From Cladopsammia gracilis (Eukaryota; Cnidaria; Anthozoa; Scleractinia; Dendrophylliidae): a DNA stretch of 64,000 bases. The stretch spans positions 372,001 to 436,000 of the forward strand of contig JAJGOT010000051.1 of assembly GCA_022457155.1 (NCBI GenBank), read 5' to 3'. The first letter of the stretch is position 1, and each line of letters begins with the position of its first letter. Below the pieces are notes generated by a model. The model had not been told where the DNA came from. It made no database searches and saw only the letters and a list, made by a program, of their open reading frames with translations. The translations under genes were made by a program, and so were the position numbers. Positions 1-10,466 of this stretch are shown piece after piece.

Positions 1-371
1 GGAAGAACACGGTTTTGATATTCCCGTATTTCCCCTTCATATCATGTGGGTGGCACAGAGCATTGTCGAGGAATAAAATAACCTTCCTTTCCTGCCGTCG
101 TAACTTGTTATTTAACTTGCACAAGATTTTCCTCGACAAAATCCATCCAGGATTTTGGCTGGCTATAGCAAGTGCAGGGAAGGAGTGACATGTCCTTGAT
201 TCCTTTAAAGCAGCGTGGATTTGCTGATTTGCCTATTATTATAGGCTTTTCTTTTGCACCTGCAGCATTCACGGTGCACTTTTTGGAGGCATCGTGTAGT
301 GACCCTGTTTGGCAAAGCTCTGAAAAACTCCTGGTTTCGTCCGTGTCTAGATTATTTTCAGACTGTAACCA
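1..371 (-). pseudogene. Tigger/pogo-type transposase, DDE-domain fragment
   Basis: Reading the minus strand gives two frames of a Tigger-like (pogo superfamily, CENP-B-related) transposase catalytic domain. The first part holds a DET motif, then KEKPIIIGKSANPRCFKG, the usual IGKS-x-NPRCFK block. The second part, after a frame break near 108, reads RKVILFLDNALCHPH, the second catalytic Asp region. The enzyme would cut and paste DNA at TA sites in the nucleus. The fragment runs off the left edge of the window, so the last catalytic acidic residue is not seen. It lies in opposite orientation to the DNA-binding fragment at 985-1290, so the two need not come from one copy. Frame breaks make it non-functional. 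Confidence 0.8.
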
Positions 372-466
372 TCTGATACAGTGGGCAGACGTTCCTTCGA
401 TGACTCGACTGTATCTTCGCCCACGCCTCCAGCCTCCACCATTTTTAAAGCTAAAACAAAAATATA

Positions 467-1290
467 CAGTGGAACCTCGCCTAACGGAAAGGTGATACAT
501 TTTCTGCTAAAAAGACCCTGTTATAATGGACACCTGTTACAACAGACAACAGATACTTTTACAGCCCGAACAGAAAAATTTAATACAAAATCAACCCTGT
601 TATAACGGATGGTCTGATTACAATCTTTCGTCACACCATTGCACTAATGGCTGTACTAATACTGTATGATTAAAAGTATGTGACAAGAGTTTGACACAGT
701 GGCGAGACAGAAACGTAAGCTAAGACTACAGTATGTTCAATGTGCAGTCTTTATTTCTCTCTATATTGTCATTTCACAGTGTCCTTCTCACTCTTTCAGC
801 TTTGTTGTTCTTTCTGGCAGGATTTGAAGGGACATCGAGAAGTTCTTCTAGTAATGCAACATGTGTTTGCGGTCCTTCAAATACATATAAACATGGAGAA
901 CATGGAATTTCCATGGTTAACCCTCCATGATTAACGTACTAGTCTTCGGATCTCAGTTTGTCGTGCTAGTCATTGAGAAAGCTTGGCAAACGCAAATGAA
1001 AATGGCTTACTGATAGGGAAAGAGTGGAAGTAATCGAATATAAAAAAACAAATGATGGTATTCAAACTATAGCTGAAAAATTCAACTGTGGAAAATCACA
1101 GGTTCAGGGGATTTTAGCTAAGAAAGAAACAATTTCCAAAGGTTACAGTGAAGTAAGAGATCCAAAACTCAAGAGATCTGGGACTCCACGATTTCAAGAC
1201 ATCGATGAAACCATACATTCATTGTATCAGAAAGCAAGAAGCAAGAACATACCGGTAACAGGACCAATGCTTCAAGAAAAAGCACTGTGA
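467..1290 (+). mobile_element. 5' part of a Tigger-like DNA transposon
   Basis: A TA (465-466) followed by CAGTGGAACCTCGCCTAACG matches the CAGTGGAACC-type terminal inverted repeat of pogo/Tigger transposons, and is close to the end of the element at 4085. Subterminal copies of CTGTTATAAYGG follow at about 519 and 597. About 500 bp inside the end lies the DNA-binding part of a transposase (985-1290). No matching right end (GGTTCCACTG then TA) was found before the coding remnant decays, so the element is truncated. Confidence 0.65.
985..1290 (+). pseudogene. Tigger-like transposase N-terminal DNA-binding domain
   Basis: The frame reads GKRK, an in-frame TGA, then KWLTDRERVEVIEYKKTNDG and onward through SQVQGILAKKETI. 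This is the CENP-B/Psq-type helix-turn-helix that opens Tigger transposases. The following RFQDIDETIHSLYQKA and VTGPMLQEKAL are the second (Tc5/CENP-B type) HTH. It stops at 1290 after about 100 residues; an intact protein would go on to a DDE domain of about 200 residues. The early TGA and the truncation make it a pseudogene. In intact elements this part binds the terminal repeats; the repeat at 467 lies upstream in the expected orientation. Confidence 0.8.
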
Positions 1291-3217
1291 ATCAGTGAAG
1301 ATCTAAAGTTGCCGCAATTCGAAACGTCACATGGTTGCCTCTAGGTTTAAAAAGTGCTATAATCTCAAGGGAACAACGTATTTCGTTTCACTCATGTTCA
1401 AGAAAAGTTTGTTGCTCCAAGCCAATTAACAACTTTACACAGTTCCCGATTGGTAGTTTTATTTAATGTTTTAAGATATTTGAGACTGTAAAATAAATTT
1501 ATCATCTGCAAACAGCAGAAAAGATAAACATTTTGAACTTTCTGAAATGTCATTTACATAAACTTGCACCAAAAGCAAGGGTTAACCAGGGTCCAAGCCT
1601 TGGTTGAATCAACCAGGCTTTGCCAGTTTAAGAACCAGGCTCAACAGGCTTGAACCCAATGTGCAAAAAGTCTGGTTTTCCAAAGAACCGGGGAAAACCA
1701 GACTTCAAACCAGGCTCTTATAATTTCAATGAACCAGGGTTTCCTGGTTCTAAAACCCAATGCGCAAAAATCCTGGAAAAAACGGACAGGGGGACCACTG
1801 AATAGCCTGGTTTTAAAGAGAAGGACAGGTGAAAAACCAGTATCATATAGCTGGTGGAATTTTCATAGCTTTTTTGGTCCACAACCTCTGACCATGTTAG
1901 CAACAATGTGTTGGAGTTTTATAAACCTAGGAACAAAACGCATTGCCTCATCTAAGTTGGGAGAACCTTATAAAAAGTATCCAGTATATGGGCACAACCC
2001 ATAGTATAGGTGAATTCCCTTAAAATGTCCCATACTTGTCTAGTTGTTACCTCTCAGTGCAAAAGTTTGCAGAAAAGATCTTGGTCAATTTGTTCACCAC
2101 TGAAATCGTTGACTTTGTAAAATAACTCCCAACAAGGAGTGGACTATTGTGGTATGTGTCCAAGATATATGGAATTAGTGTAGTGTTTTAGTAAATGCAG
2201 AGAAGCCAGTTTTCCTCCTCCAAGTTCCCTTTCTGCACCAAAAACAGGACACAAATTAACTTACAACTTATTAGACATCAGGGATGTTTACATAATGCCT
2301 TTATCACTGTATGACTTTCTCAGTTTATTCCACTCCTCTCTCAGGCTCTGTATTTTGTACATTAGAATGGTAACCATTTTGTTGTGGACCAAAACTCGTA
2401 TTGCAGTGCAACTGTACATGGGTGTATGCAAATTTGGTATAAAGTTTTATCTCATTCCATATGAAAGCAATACCAGTATCATGTGAACATCCCTCAATAC
2501 TATATCGAACAATCAATTTCTTTACAGGTAACTTTTGATATAGATACTGTATCAGCCCATGCAGTATGTCTTATTGCACATTTGGCTCCCTTTGGCGAGG
2601 AAAGTGGTTAGTTTTCTGTATTGTTCTCTTTTCAGCTCTTCCAGATAAAACTGCACAACCTATTGTCTGTGTGGCTTATGCCATACGTGTAGCAGATGTA
2701 CAAAGAAGTCAGCTGGCTTCCAAAAATGCCCCATGAGAAAGTCAATTTCATTCGTGTTGTGGCGCAAGGCCTGTTGGATCAAGGCTATATAAAGGTTTTT
2801 GGAGACTGTAGAAGCTTCGAGAGATGATAATAAGCAAATGAAGCCATTTTAAACTATTGTGCATGTCACACACTGGGTCATTCCACATTAATAACTTGCT
2901 GTTATTTTCTATAAGAAAACAGGTCAAAACAAGTCGAACTAGCTTTTGCCCTTCTTCACTGAGTATGTCAAAGGACATTTTCTCTAATTTAGTAAGTGAC
3001 ATTCGGGTGGGAAATTAAAATATAAAAACATCTAAAATCTGTTATGGAATCACGGGACAAAAACTGAGCAATGTTGCAGTTGAGAAAAGCATGTGGCTTC
3101 CCCTAAGGACAAATCAGATTGTAAGTAATTACTTTACATGATTACAGATTCACTTTTGGCTTTCTTGAATGTTTGCTACACGAGGGTAATGTACATAGGG
3201 AGGACGTATTTAATTTT
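1291..3217. other. no gene seen; CCAGG-rich diverged repeat inside
   Basis: No coding exon with supporting similarity was found. Between about 1585 and 1845 the DNA is made of diverged repeats of about 105 bp containing AACCAGGCTT-like words and the phrase AACCCAATGYGCAAAAA twice (near 1652 and 1756). The rest is AT-rich with only short open frames. Confidence 0.6.
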
Positions 3218-3220
3218 TTA

Positions 3221-3658
3221 AGTGCACCTAACCCCAAATTTTTTTGCTTAATCAACTCTATATACGTTGAAAAGTTGAATAGTTAAATATTTCTTGTTTT
3301 TAACGTCCCGTTAGTGAGTTATAGAGATTTGAATTTACAAAATGCTAATGAGATGACGTAAATTCGGGAATTTGCCATTATTTCTACGTCAATTAGCAAT
3401 ACGCAGTAAAAATCAATTTGAGAAGTACCAAATATAAACTGTGGATAGTCAATTGTCTCGTAAAAATATTACTTGGAGGTAAAAACAAGTAGTTGTATAA
3501 TAAATGATTCCCGAATTTACGTCATCTAATTAGCATTTTGTAAATTCAAATCTCTACTCACCAACGCGACGATAAAAACAAGAAATATTTAACTATTCAA
3601 CTTTTCAACGTACATAGAGTTGATTAAGCAAAAAAAAAATTGGGGGGTTAAGTGCACT
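3221..3658. mobile_element. Palindromic MITE with TTA target duplication
   Basis: Two arms of about 150 bp are inverted copies of each other. The left starts AGTGCACCTAACCCC and passes through TTGCTTAATCAACTCTATA and AACTATTCAAC-type words; the right arm ends in GGGGGGTTAAGTGCACT. The element is flanked by TTA on both sides (3218-3220 and 3659-3661), the 3-bp target preferred by PIF/Harbinger transposons. There is no coding capacity, so it must be moved in trans. Assignment to Harbinger is inference from the target site only. Confidence 0.75.
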
Positions 3659-4084
3659 TTAAGCTCTAGGAGAGGCACTTTTTAAAGCTGCTCAATGATC
3701 TGTTCGCAATCTGTTTAATTCTTCGATGGAGGAATACCATACTAGAGAAAAAGAAGAGGTGGCTAGTGGGGTTGGGGTATGATGAAGTGTATCAAGCTCT
3801 AACAGAAATAGACGAGTGAATGTCAAAGTGGTAAGAAAAGTCAAAGAAAAAAGCAACAGAAAAGGAGATAGGCTGTGGAAAGGTTGAGCAGCACAAAGAA
3901 AAGAAAAAAGGCAGATGGAGCTGCAGATGAAGGTATCTCACCAAAAAGGACAGAAACCTCTATTACAGCGAAAAGAAATAAGAGAAGCAGCGGCAGATTT
4001 ATCACAGGCAACTGGACCTTAGAGCTGCAGAACTTCAGCAACAACAACCGCAGCATCAACAATGAATGTGTGAATGAGCTGCTA

Positions 4085-4880
4085 CAGTGGAACCCCGATT
4101 TAACATACAAATATTTTCGGTTCAGCCAGAGTCACAGTAAAATGTATGGAGAAGAACCCCGATATAACGAACAAAATCTGGAGGACCGAACGTAAAAACT
4201 ACCCCGATATAACAAATAAAATGTCATCATGCCACAGAAGACGAATCCAGCAAGAGACGAAACCGATAATATTTTGTTTATTCTCTAAGAACATTGTCAG
4301 CAGCTATCCTCATTTTTGCGGATCCAAGCCAAACGTCATAGGCAATCTAAACTGGAAGAATACTTCCAGACTTGAGCATCTGGTAATTTTCTAGCATATA
4401 CGACAATTTGGTATTAACATTTTTCGATTGTTTAAGTTTTGTTAGTGGTATATCTACAGAACTCACGTACAGTAGTATACTGGCGTACAGAGCTGAGAAC
4501 AACTGAACTTTGTCAGTATCGTTGATATGATAGATACAGTACTGTATTTATGTTTTGTAAAGTGTTTATGCCAATGTACATGTATGCAGCACAGTACTGT
4601 AGCTACATACAGTGTATTATGTACAGTGTACAGTACAATACATTACATACATTACGAGTGCTATAAGTTATGTGTACACTGTGCAATGCCGATCAGACGG
4701 GGAAGTGTTGAACAGTGAAGCAGAACGGTAAATTTTAATTATTACCTTTATCCCAATCTAACGAAGTTTTTGGTCATTTATCCGCAAATTTGTTATATCG
4801 GGGTTCTCGATTTAACGAAACCCTGATCTAACAAACTGTTTTTCCGGTCCCCTGCACTTCGTTAGATCAGGGTTCCACTG
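4085..4880. mobile_element. Tigger-like non-autonomous element (MITE), complete
   Basis: The left end is CAGTGGAACCCCGATTTAAC and the right end is GATCAGGGTTCCACTG, inverted copies, flanked by TA (4083-4084 and 4881-4882). This is the end sequence and target of pogo/Tigger transposons. Inside the left end, CCCCGATATAAC repeats at about 4157 and 4202, and inside the right end related words occur in inverse orientation (TATATCGGGG near 4794), as expected of subterminal transposase-binding sites. The 796-bp interior has no transposase. Confidence 0.85.
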
Positions 4881-4882
4881 TA

Positions 4883-7800
4883 AAATGTATTAAGAACCTG
4901 TAAGAATTTTAAAAGAATTACTGGTACCATTAAGCATTACCTGGGAATAGAAATTTTGTTTCAGGATTTTTATGACATCTGTTGATCGCCAAAATTTGAT
5001 ACGATATTTCCACAGACATTTAAGACCATGATGTTTTATTTATTATACTTTATGCTGTATTGCAATAAACCGTTGTATTTTTTCAGCTTGTTTACATGTT
5101 TATGTACATTGGTCATGACTCATTATATACCTGATTCATAAAGGTTCTCAGCGATTGCAGTGCTACATTCCAGACAGACTAGACACCTTCAAGGGCTATG
5201 AACAGGATGCCCAATTGCTGATAGCAACCTTTTTTAAAGCAGGTGTAATATGAATATAAAATATATCGAAAACTTATCTTGACAAAGGCCAAGAGTATGT
5301 CACTGTCCGTCAGTTAATGCCAATAAATATTTCCACACATCAGGTAGACTAATGTGTTCTTTTAATTACACTGCCATAACTCCCAGAATTCCAGAAGCTT
5401 GTTATCCCATGGTAATTATTTGAAATTCCAATCTCCTTTATCTGCAATTTCAAAACATGCTGCCTTGTGGAAGGGGTCAGGTATTTTCTTGAAATGCCAA
5501 ATGTTCATGTCAAAAAATTCGATGTGGCTGTGTATTCTGCATGCCAATGAAGCTATCAGGAGGATGCTAAATCAAATATTTGGTTGTGGTAAGCAAAGTT
5601 GTTACAGGAGACTCTTGTAATAGATGACAAATTCTTGGATTTGCATTGACAAAAGAAAATTGAAAATTTTGCTTGTCCATTAGGAAATCAGAGGAGATAA
5701 GAAAAGAAAAAGGAAATCGTTATCAATCAGAACTGTCACCATATCAGGCAATAATTTAAATTCGTTTTACTTGATATGTTTTGTTTCGTCATTTTCCTTT
5801 TTCTTATGTTGTAAATTGATTTTCAGTTTCACGAAATCTATAATGGTTTCAGTTTTTCACTTTTCACAGCTATATGCAAAAGCCTCCTATCACAACTATG
5901 AAATGAAGAATAAACAGTCAATGGATTCTACAGTGTCACAGTGAGTCTTCGATCGTGGAGCAGTTACACTACTTTGGACACAGAGCGAACATAGCCACAA
6001 TGCGTGATGAGAGTGGGCAAGAACCCATGAAGAGCTTCTATCTCCCTTTCCTTCCAGAAGAATCTCCCAACGGCTTTGCTCACCTTTTGTCCAAAGATCA
6101 CCTGGACATGCAGGCTAATGTTTACTAGGCCGTTTGTTGATGCTTACTTATGACTGAAGTTGTTGACTGCTTTGTTGTGTGCCACTGGGCAGTCTGACAA
6201 GAAGCTAACTGATAGACATGTTTCTAGAAACACAACAAATTTCATTGAGATGGACAAGAAAGTGTTTAAGGCCATCCAAAAGAACTTTATAGCAACTTTT
6301 TCAAAGGAGGGGGATCTTGTCCTAGACATTGGCAGTGAAAATGGTATACTTATTCTCTTTCATGGCCAAGTGTTAAATTGGCAGTTAATCATTAGTTATG
6401 GGAACTTCTTAATCAAGCAAACAGTAAGAAATCGTTAAAGTGAAGGTAATGTTTCAACATTCAACAAGAAGCTGTACACAGCTTGAACTCATGGCACCTT
6501 TACTCATTGCAGCATTGTTTTCAGAGTGTTTTTACGGAGAAACAATATAAGGAAATCACTTCCATGATGTCCAGGCCAAAGAAAGAAGAAAAAGGGAAAA
6601 AAGAGGACTTGGGCCTTCCGTGGCTATGCCAAACCTCCATCCACTACGCTATTGAGGAACTCATTCTCAATAGAGACTAAATTTTATTATTTTAAGGTAG
6701 ATATACATCAAAACGCGTGTTTCGGTTGCAAAATCCTTCGATTTTAATGTTGCACTAAAAACTCTGTAAGCTTATTGTTGTCTATATTCGTTTACATCCA
6801 ATAATTGTTATCGCTGGATTCACGTTCTTGTTACGAAACCTATTCGTATAAACAAGGCATTTACACACTAAGTTTTCAGCTAATGGAAGGAGCGAGTGAG
6901 TGAATTTTATTTAGCCACTGTTACCGATAACCCATTCATTATGCTTTCACGTATACACGGCTACAAGACTACACTACATTCAGTAGCCGACACTAAAGCT
7001 CAATCGCTAAGCAAATAGCAAGTTATACTGGTTATATAAAAAACAAAACTTGCCGGAGCAAAAACCTCACAGGAATAAGCGGTGAACACAATATCAAACG
7101 GTCCTATCCATTCATAAACATTGCATTGTCTTGAAAACGTGGACTTGTACGCTGTAGTTCTATATTTTGCTTCTCAAGTCAACACACAGAGATTTTGCGG
7201 TATGTATTCATGGATGACGACCATATAGTCGTCGACATAAACTTAAATATGCGTGCATAAATTTGCATGCACTAATGTGACACAAAAAAAAAAGAAAAGT
7301 CAGAGCCAGATTTACAACTCGTGTGCTCTGCCACGAGTGATTAGGACATGAACAAGCAACAACCACACTACCAAACTCTATGCTTGACAGGTCCACGATC
7401 TACAAATGAGCAGGACAAATATGTTTTAATAAGACAATTACAGTCAGTTAACTGTAAATTAAAAGTGTTCTTATGTATTGTGCATAATTTTAAGACTAAT
7501 ATCTCTCACTTCCAGGAAATGGGATACCAGCAGCCCAGTAGATGAAAACACCCGTAATTTCCATTGACCAGCTCACCAAGCCTGAAGAACAGTGGAGTCT
7601 TGTCGAAGAAATCAAAGAAAGACAGCATAAAGAAAATTCACATTAACAGAATGTGTCTTCTCTTATGTTGGGGTTACAACAAACATTGCCACCTAGGAAG
7701 CTGCCCCCTTACTGCCCCCTGTAAGTGTGTGAAAGCCTGACACTATGCTATAAACTATCCCCAATTTGAACAGATGAATGTTCTGCAACTTGCGATGACA

Positions 7801-8269
7801 GGTTCATAGAACTATACAAGCAAACTATTAGGAGACTCTTCGTGAAAGGTGTTTGGGAAACGTTCCTTTATTGATTATCTAAAATAAATGGCCGGAAATA
7901 AAGCAGAGTGTCACTACTACTACTGTCTTGCGCCATGCAACTCTTTTTTGCACAATTTCCATCCATAGGACCTTTTGGTCTTATGAGCTGTCGTTCTCTG
8001 CAACCTTTTGTATTTAATCATTCTTGTTGAGCAAAGTATGTGAAATTGAACTTGACAGTTGTTTGTCACGCTCTTACCATCTTGGCCATTTCAATTCTTA
8101 TATTAAAGTCAATTTATGACTTTCTTTTATTTTTCCTTTCAATTTTATAGGGGGCAGTATTTTGTCAAAACCCTTTATGTTAGGTCTTTCGTAGTACTTT
8201 AAAGCAAAAAGCAAACAGAAGACTGTGCTCTTTTAAAAATCACAGGGAGCTCCAAAATTAATGCTCCCA
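4883..8269. other. no intact gene; scattered decayed coding-like stretches
   Basis: Only short open frames are present. Two read like protein rather than noise: EPMKSFYLPFLPEE (near 6025) and a frame at about 6240-6345 with DKKVFKAIQKNF and SKEGDLVLDIGSENG. The second resembles the VLDxGxGxG nucleotide-binding loop of SAM-dependent methyltransferases and is followed by a possible GT donor. The surrounding frames are full of stops. I cannot assign a gene. Confidence 0.4.
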
Positions 8270-8277
8270 ACTATGAA

Positions 8278-8472
8278 TACAAGCCGTTTTTGATCAGTTA
8301 AGTGATGGGGGTTCAGAAATTCTGAATTCTTTTTAACAAGTATTAAATAGCCGTTTTTGATCAGCTTAGTGATTGGGATTCAGAAATTCTGAATCCTTTT
8401 AGAACTAGTATTGAAAAGCCGTTTTTTTTTTAAGTTAGGTGATGGAATTCAGAAATTCTGAATCCTTTAAAA
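8278..8472. repeat. Three tandem copies of a unit of about 70 bp
   Basis: The unit contains AGCCGTTTTTGATCAG, GTGATGGG and TTCAGAAATTCTGAATYC. The last word is itself a palindrome (TTCAGAAATTCTGAA). Three copies start near 8281, 8349 and 8417, with the third degraded in its first part. Confidence 0.8.
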
Positions 8473-9175
8473 GTAGTTGGTAGTAGGTGTTTGTGATCCG
8501 TTTAGCAAATTTAATTCTACAGCCTTTTGTGTTCAGTTTAGTAAATTTGACATAATTGAAAATTTTGATACCTAGTTACTCATAAACTTGACAGAAAACC
8601 AATTTTACTCCTTCCAATTAGCCAGTGTCTTTTGGAAGGCATTTTTGTACTTTGTAATAGCATAACAGCCTTTTGCTTCGGTTTTACAGTTCAGTGTATA
8701 GCTAAGTCTTGGTTGTCCTGTTGTTGATAGCATGAAATATAATGGGAGAGTTTAATAACCAATGGCTTTCTTAAAATATCTAGTTAAAGCAACATGGAAC
8801 CGAAAGAGCTGAGTGAGCATTGAAATGAGGGAAGTCTCCACCGTTATAGTGTACAACAAAATGAAAGAACATGAAATTATGTCCCTCATAATAATGCAAC
8901 AGGGCATTTTAAAGATTAAAGAACACTGTGTGCATAATAGTGTAATAACGTAACACGGTGTTGTAAAAAAATATAGAATACTGTGTACACTAAGGTTCTC
9001 CTTCCCTTTTCATTTTCCATGTTACTGTGATTGTTCAATCCTTATTACGCTATCATGCCTACCCTGAGAATATAACCCCTTCCTATTCTTTGTTACTCTG
9101 AGAAGTTTGTATGCCCATTACACTATTATGGCGTAATAACGCAAAAAAAAAAGAAATGGAAATCCTATTTCAGGC

Positions 9176-10149
9176 ATGGTGTATCCTGCAAAGAAAGCCA
9201 AACTTGCTCATCAACCAGAGTCCGAGGTGGAGATAAACATTGGTATTATGGTACTGAGGGATGGGGGTCTAATCGCAAGGGAGGGTAACACTTCCCTTAA
9301 CAGTGACAGAGAAAGCAGTGGAAAACCACCATTACTTCAACAAAGATGTAGCCAGCAGGGCTCGAAGTTAAAAAAAAAGTTCAGTCGCCATTTTGCGACT
9401 ACATACGAAAATCAAGTCGCAAGTTCACAAATATTAGTCGCAAAATTAAGTAGCAATACAGAACGAAACATGCAATACTATAAACTTGGCCGCCACAATC
9501 GTAACGATCAAGACATTTTTCTCGATCTTAAAACTAGTGTACAACTCAAGATTATATTTTTTGGTGAAATTAGCTTCCAGAAAGGATACAATCTTGGAAC
9601 ATATCCACTTAAACGTCCGTCACCGTTGCGAAATTGATGATACTTTGGCGGATTCCACCTGGCCGAGATCGGCCGCGATGACAGCTCTAATCCAGCGGTT
9701 TAACAAACAAAAATATGAGCCTGCAATACATATGAATAAGAAACCGCTGCAATGGCGGCCGCGATCGAGGGAATAGCGTTGCGTCGTAACATTGCGGGTA
9801 AATTACGTACAATTTTACCCCATATCTTCAAATGTCTACGATAATCAACGCACACAACAATATATTTTTTCAGTTCTTTATTTATTTCGGCAAAAATAGT
9901 GGCAAAGTAGCGACTGCTAGGCTTTTCATTTCGTTATTGGCCAAGGCGAAAACTACTCGCAAATTTGCGACTCCTCTGGAAGTTTTAGTCGCAAACACAA
10001 AAATCAAGTCGCAAATGCGACCGTATTGGTCGCAATTTCGAGCCCTGGCCAGGAGCAGTAGTAAGGTTTTCTATCACCTTCTGTACAAGGACAAGAACTT
10101 GGTTTACACCCTCCCGGGTATGCAGGTTCTTACACCATGCTGGAAATAG
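9176..10149 (+). pseudogene. Cnidarian multi-copy gene exon, split by a transposon
   Basis: The left part reads AKKAKLAHQPESEVEINIGI and on to DGGLIAREGNTSL. After the inserted element at 9356-10047, the reading resumes as SSSKVFYHLLYKDKNLVYTL followed by PGM. Acidic-hydrophobic VEINIG followed by a Y-x-LLYxD-x3-V-x2-LPG block is a pair I know from multi-copy cnidarian proteins, some of which carry HECT-type modules downstream; no HECT domain is visible here. An in-frame TAG ends the frame at 10147-10149. Function cannot be inferred. Confidence is high that this was coding and moderate on the family. Confidence 0.55.
9356..10047. mobile_element. Non-autonomous hAT-like element with 5-bp target duplication
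   Basis: The left end is CAGGGCTCGAAGTT and the right end is AATTTCGAGCCCTG, inverted copies. Both flanks are GCCAG (9351-9355 and 10048-10052), a 5-bp duplication. Subterminal words such as AGTCGCAAA, GCGACT and TCGCAAAT are repeated many times near both ends, typical of transposase-binding arrays. CAGGG ends are typical of hAT transposons, which mostly make 8-bp duplications; a subgroup with 5-bp duplications is known. The 692-bp interior encodes no transposase. Confidence 0.8.
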
Positions 10150-10466
10150 ACAGAAGCAACAGGCTATTACGTTATTTAAACGTAATGAGGGGGAAAAAAC
10201 GGCAATTCTGAAGAGATACAAAGCCGAAAGTCGAGAATTCCTCTGATCTGAACTCTTCTTCAGACTACAGTGGTAGTGTTTTAATGGATTTGGATGAGGA
10301 TTAGGATGATGACTTGCCCAGAAGATCCCTCCACTCCACTGGTTGGAGTTAACCCTGCTGTAGTGTCCGCATCGTAGGAATAGCAAGTTGTCCGAGAGAT
10401 CTCTCCTCTCTTTTGTTCCCTAATATTGCATACCATTTGCTTGTGTACTTATTCTTACTAGCTATT

